Shown here: positions 31,923-33,691 of the stretch, in pieces | How positions within the stretch are numbered: position 1 is the stretch's first letter | Layout: each line of letters starts with the position of its first letter | From: Dehalococcoidia bacterium | Lineage (GTDB): Bacteria; Chloroflexota; Dehalococcoidia; UBA2979 | NCBI GenBank assembly: GCA_029941115.1 | Contig: JAPYRK010000002.1 | Coordinates: 101,298 to 134,988, forward strand | Direction of reading: 5' to 3' | Length of the DNA stretch: 33,691 nt | Notes under the pieces: model-generated | What the model saw: the letters and a program-made list of their open reading frames with translations, nothing else | Databases searched by the model: none | What the model was told of the DNA's origin: nothing | Position numbers and translations under genes: made by a program

Positions 31923-33524
31923 CTAATGTCTAAAATGCCTGTAGCCGGTAGTGACTAAAACAATATCTCTCTCGTTCGCAGCCACTATCGAATCTTCATC
32001 TCGAATGGATCCCCCTGTATGAGCTAACGCGACACAACCCGCATCCGCAACAACTATGAGGGTATCGGGAAACGGCAGAAAGGCGTCCGTCGCACATACA
32101 GCTCCCTCGGCGCGAGATTTTGCCTGCTCGACTGCAATCTCCGCCGAACCTACTCTGTTTGGTTGGCCGGCCCCCATTCCCACTAAAACCCGATCCTTGA
32201 CAAGCACAACTGCGTTTGAAGAAACATGCTTACACAACGTCCAAGCGACTGCTAAATCAGTCTCAATGTCAGACGTAAGAGGTTTTTTGCTTACAAGTTC
32301 GAACTTAATCTCAGGCACTTTGTCTGGTGTCTGAAGCAAAAGTCCTCCCTTGATACCTCTGAATTCTACCTGTTCCGAATCCCCCTTAAGTGACCCCGAA
32401 GGAGTCTCCAATATTCTCAAATTCTTAGATTTTTTCTTCAGATGTTCAAGAGCATCGGAATCGTAAGCTGGAGCTATCACGATGTCGTACAGCATTCGAG
32501 ATCCAAGTTCGGGATGCCTAACATCCCTTATTGCTTCCGCTAGTGCAAAATCGACTGGCCTGTTCGTCGCAATAATCCCGCCGTAGGCACTTACATAATC
32601 ACCGTTTATCAAAGCCCGCTCGTAAAGTTCCCCAAGTGATTCGGGTGGATCTTTCATCGAGTCCGCAACGCCCGCCACACATGGATTAGTATGCTTCACA
32701 ATTACCACCGCTGGCTCCGTAAGATCAGAAACGCAATCAAAAGCAGCTGACGCATCCAGCACATTAACATACGACATCTCCAGCCCATGATGTTGGGTGT
32801 ATCCTCCCACGCCACTGAGCGATCCGTGACTGTCCGCTATCGTATATAGGGCGCCTCTTTGATGAGGGTTTTCTCCATATCGTAATTTGGTTTTTAGCTG
32901 AGCTGTAATTGTGAGTTCATCTGGGAAAATCGTGTCCTGATCCGTCAGAAACCTAAAGATCAACGCATCATAGGTACTGACGTGCTTAAAGGCTTTGGCA
33001 GCAAGCTGTCTTCTTAATGGCAAATCAAGGGCCTGAACGCCAGTACCTTCATCAAGAAGGTCAATTACTTTTCTGTAATCAGAGGGGTCGACAATTACTC
33101 CTACACCTTCATAATTTTTTGCGGCCGCACGTATCATAGTGGGCCCCCCTATATCAATTTGCTCAATTGCTTCATCCTCTGTGGACTCATCGCGCGCGAT
33201 CGTTTCTTGAAAGGGATAAAGATTACACACCACAAGATCAATTGAATTTATCCCTTGAGCTTTTATCTCACTTTCGTCCTCCTCATTACCTCGACGATAC
33301 AAAATACCTCCGTGTATAAGCGGGTGTAGCGTTTTTACTCTCCCGCCAAGCATTTCGGGGCTTTTCGTATATTCGGACACGGAGGTCACCGGAAGATCCA
33401 ACTCACTAATAAAACTTGCCGTTCCACCAGTCGCTAAAATTTGCCACCCAAGTCTCACTAACTCACCCGCGAAATATCCCAGGCCTGTTTTATCAGATAC
33501 CGCTATTAAAACTGTAGGTTTCAC
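31923..33524 (-). CDS. purH: Bifunctional AICAR transformylase/IMP cyclohydrolase
   Basis: 533 residues from GTG 33524, chosen because GGAG lies 5 nt upstream and the chain then starts MKPTVLIAVSDKTG as in the family; a GTG at 33569 would add 15 polar residues with no ribosome-binding site. The N-terminal MGS-type domain (about 1-190) makes IMP and has GGRVKTLHPLIHGGIL. The C-terminal transformylase domain (about 200-533) has LRYGENPHQ and the catalytic VKHTNPC. There the family's NPCGxA is altered to NPCVAG, followed by an extra loop of several residues before ELYERA. First gene of the purine operon. The 167 nt beyond its start show no recognisable gene. Confidence 0.94.
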   Translation of the reverse strand: MKPTVLIAVSDKTGLGYFAGELVRLGWQILATGGTASFISELDLPVTSVSEYTKSPEMLGGRVKTLHPLIHGGILYRRGNEEDESEIKAQGINSIDLVVCNLYPFQETIARDESTEDEAIEQIDIGGPTMIRAAAKNYEGVGVIVDPSDYRKVIDLLDEGTGVQALDLPLRRQLAAKAFKHVSTYDALIFRFLTDQDTIFPDELTITAQLKTKLRYGENPHQRGALYTIADSHGSLSGVGGYTQHHGLEMSYVNVLDASAAFDCVSDLTEPAVVIVKHTNPCVAGVADSMKDPPESLGELYERALINGDYVSAYGGIIATNRPVDFALAEAIRDVRHPELGSRMLYDIVIAPAYDSDALEHLKKKSKNLRILETPSGSLKGDSEQVEFRGIKGGLLLQTPDKVPEIKFELVSKKPLTSDIETDLAVAWTLCKHVSSNAVVLVKDRVLVGMGAGQPNRVGSAEIAVEQAKSRAEGAVCATDAFLPFPDTLIVVADAGCVALAHTGGSIRDEDSIVAANERDIVLVTTGYRHFRH

Positions 33525-33691
33525 ACTATCTCCACTGCTCTTTTTATCATTCACCCATTCTTTCAGCACGCACTACGGTTCTTCTCGGATATTCACCCGT
33601 AGTCTTGTCAAACACGCCACCACAGGTGTACAGAGTTACCGAATCAACCAATACGTCAGATTACCACATACGTTCCCAAAACTCGCAACCT

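Noticed and set aside
1-33691. tRNA or rRNA genes, CRISPR arrays, insertion sequences or phage genes
   Set aside because: No cloverleaf-like sequence, regularly spaced repeat, transposase, integrase or terminal inverted repeat was seen.

Overview
The window looks like a compact chromosomal stretch from a free-living, probably aquatic, bacterium. It is moderately AT-rich, with short intergenic gaps and many GTG and TTG starts. There are no mobile elements, no CRISPR, and no tRNA or rRNA genes that I can see. Several proteins resemble Chloroflexota or Actinobacteria versions: the MutY type, the threonine synthase/sulfur-carrier pair, the LPxV-type secreted repeat protein, the fused CaiB enzyme and the LACTB2-like hydrolase. 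My best guess is an uncultured Chloroflexota lineage such as SAR202. That is an inference from family resemblance, not a computed placement.

Layout. (1) 81-1406: an acetyl-CoA hydrolase/4-hydroxybutyrate CoA-transferase family gene. (2) 1768-8789: a full phosphate-starvation module. The minus strand carries pstS-pstC-pstA-pstB-phoR. A PhoB-type regulator lies tail-to-tail with phoR, and phoU diverges from pstS across a control region with a repeated TTGTTMACAA element. (3) 8806-11961: an MBL-fold hydrolase, a MutY-type glycosylase lacking the usual catalytic Glu, and divergently tsaD. (4) 11966-18833, minus strand: a fused two-domain CaiB/BaiF CoA-transferase, a secreted protein made of four beta-rich repeats, rnhA, coaX and coaBC. 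(5) 18921-20474: an MFS exporter-like protein.

(6) 20701-27581, plus strand, is the most unusual part: threonine synthase, NIL-domain protein, sulfur carrier 1, Rrf2 regulator, CysK, sulfur carrier 2, MoeB/ThiF-like E1, sulfur carrier 3, CysM, JAMM peptidase, then folK. This is an enlarged version of the mycobacterial CysO-CysM-Mec cysteine pathway, with three ubiquitin-like carriers. Two of the carriers have residues beyond the Gly-Gly and would need trimming, and a JAMM peptidase is encoded in the same cluster. A possible structured 5' leader precedes it.

(7) 27568-28812: a Trm112-like zinc protein, a small membrane protein and a second membrane protein of unknown function. (8) 28807-33524, minus strand: a purine operon, purH-purM-(CoA-binding protein)-purF.

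The window therefore joins phosphate uptake and sensing, CoA synthesis and CoA transfer, protein-thiocarboxylate sulfur chemistry and IMP synthesis. Genes within each block are packed with 4-8 nt overlaps, which suggests operons. Most converging gene pairs abut or overlap with no visible intrinsic terminator.
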